From positions 1 to 5,217 of the forward strand of contig JBBSDV010000202.1 of NCBI GenBank assembly GCA_038240335.1: a stretch of 5,217 nucleotides of DNA, read 5' to 3'. The notes beneath the pieces were generated by a model. The model saw only the letters and a program-made list of their open reading frames with translations, had not been told where the DNA came from and made no database searches. The translations under genes and the position numbers were made by a program. Position 1 is the stretch's first letter, and the number at the start of each line of letters is the position of its first letter. This DNA is from JBBSDV01 sp038240335. Lineage in GTDB: Bacteria > Chloroflexota > Dehalococcoidia > DSTF01 > JACRBR01. This document shows, in pieces, positions 5,061 through 5,217 of this stretch.

Positions 5061-5217
5061 CTACTTATCCATAAACGCGCCGAACAAGGTGCGGTACCGC
5101 GCGCGCTGCTTTTCCGCTGCCTCGGCGGGTGTGAGGACTGGCTCAGCCTCGAGTTGCGGCGGCGGGTAATACGGCACGTCGCCGGTCGACATGGCGGCCT
5201 CGAACCAGCCGCGACCG
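5061..5217 (-). CDS. Unrecognised protein, C-terminal 51 residues (runs off right edge)
   Basis: The reverse strand is open from the window edge to a TAG at 5063-5061. The 51 residues contain GWFEAA, a proline/tyrosine stretch (PYYPPP at about 15-20 of the fragment), then an acidic-to-basic segment (about 30-42) likely to be an amphipathic helix, ending in FGAFMDK. Biased composition, sensible residue use and high third-position GC suggest a real gene end. An internal ATG (residue 9 of the fragment) could start a 43-residue protein, but the frame is open upstream of it. It converges on the protease gene with a 178-base gap. I cannot assign a family or function. Confidence 0.6.
   Translation of the reverse strand, partial: GRGWFEAAMSTGDVPYYPPPQLEAEPVLTPAEAAEKQRARYRTLFGAFMDK

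Noticed and set aside
1..5217. CRISPR array, tRNA, rRNA or insertion sequence
   Set aside because: I saw no regularly spaced direct repeats with unique spacers, no tRNA or rRNA signature, and no transposase or terminal inverted repeats.

Overview
The window is GC-rich bacterial DNA, most likely from a Chloroflexota (Chloroflexi) genome or metagenome bin. I infer this from memory of what is common there: a secreted protein with a Thr-Pro-Thr-Arg linker, duplicated 'YI(N/D)GQVCG...GCG' secreted domains, and the short ImuB-like form of Y-family polymerase. No marker gene in the window fixes the phylum.

Layout. (1) 1-884, minus: 5' part of an ImuB-like, catalytically degenerate Y-family DNA polymerase that runs off the left edge. 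(2) 885-1056: its control region, with a near-consensus promoter whose spacer holds a LexA/SOS-box-like palindrome, followed by a leader that can fold as a three-way junction. (3) 1057-2139, minus: a complete zinc-dependent alcohol dehydrogenase with both zinc sites intact. (4) 2140-2550: a 411-base divergent intergenic region with a weak dehydrogenase promoter, a CGCGAAGG-type dispersed repeat, and a plus-strand promoter with an A10 tract in its spacer. (5) 2551-4882, plus: a two-gene secreted-protein operon. The first gene encodes an exported protein with a Thr/Pro/Ala linker and two copies of a cysteine-containing domain. The second encodes a metzincin metalloprotease with a Thr-Pro linker, a thrombospondin type 3-like segment and a dockerin-like tail. 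The protease's signal peptide (ATG at 3525) and its catalytic body are in different frames, so as sequenced the gene is split by a -1 shift near 3590-3608. (6) 4883-5060: a 3' region with a 14-pair hairpin. (7) 5061-5217, minus: the last 51 codons of an unrecognised protein that runs off the right edge.

How the parts relate. The polymerase promoter looks DNA-damage inducible, and the dehydrogenase appears to be ordinary metabolism. The plus-strand pair is the accessory part. The genes overlap by ATGA, both products look exported, and codon use in the protease catalytic part is less GC-biased than in the flanking minus-strand genes. The most notable observations are the split protease gene, the SOS box nested in the imuB-like promoter, and the undescribed pairing of a duplicated cysteine domain with a dockerin-bearing metzincin.
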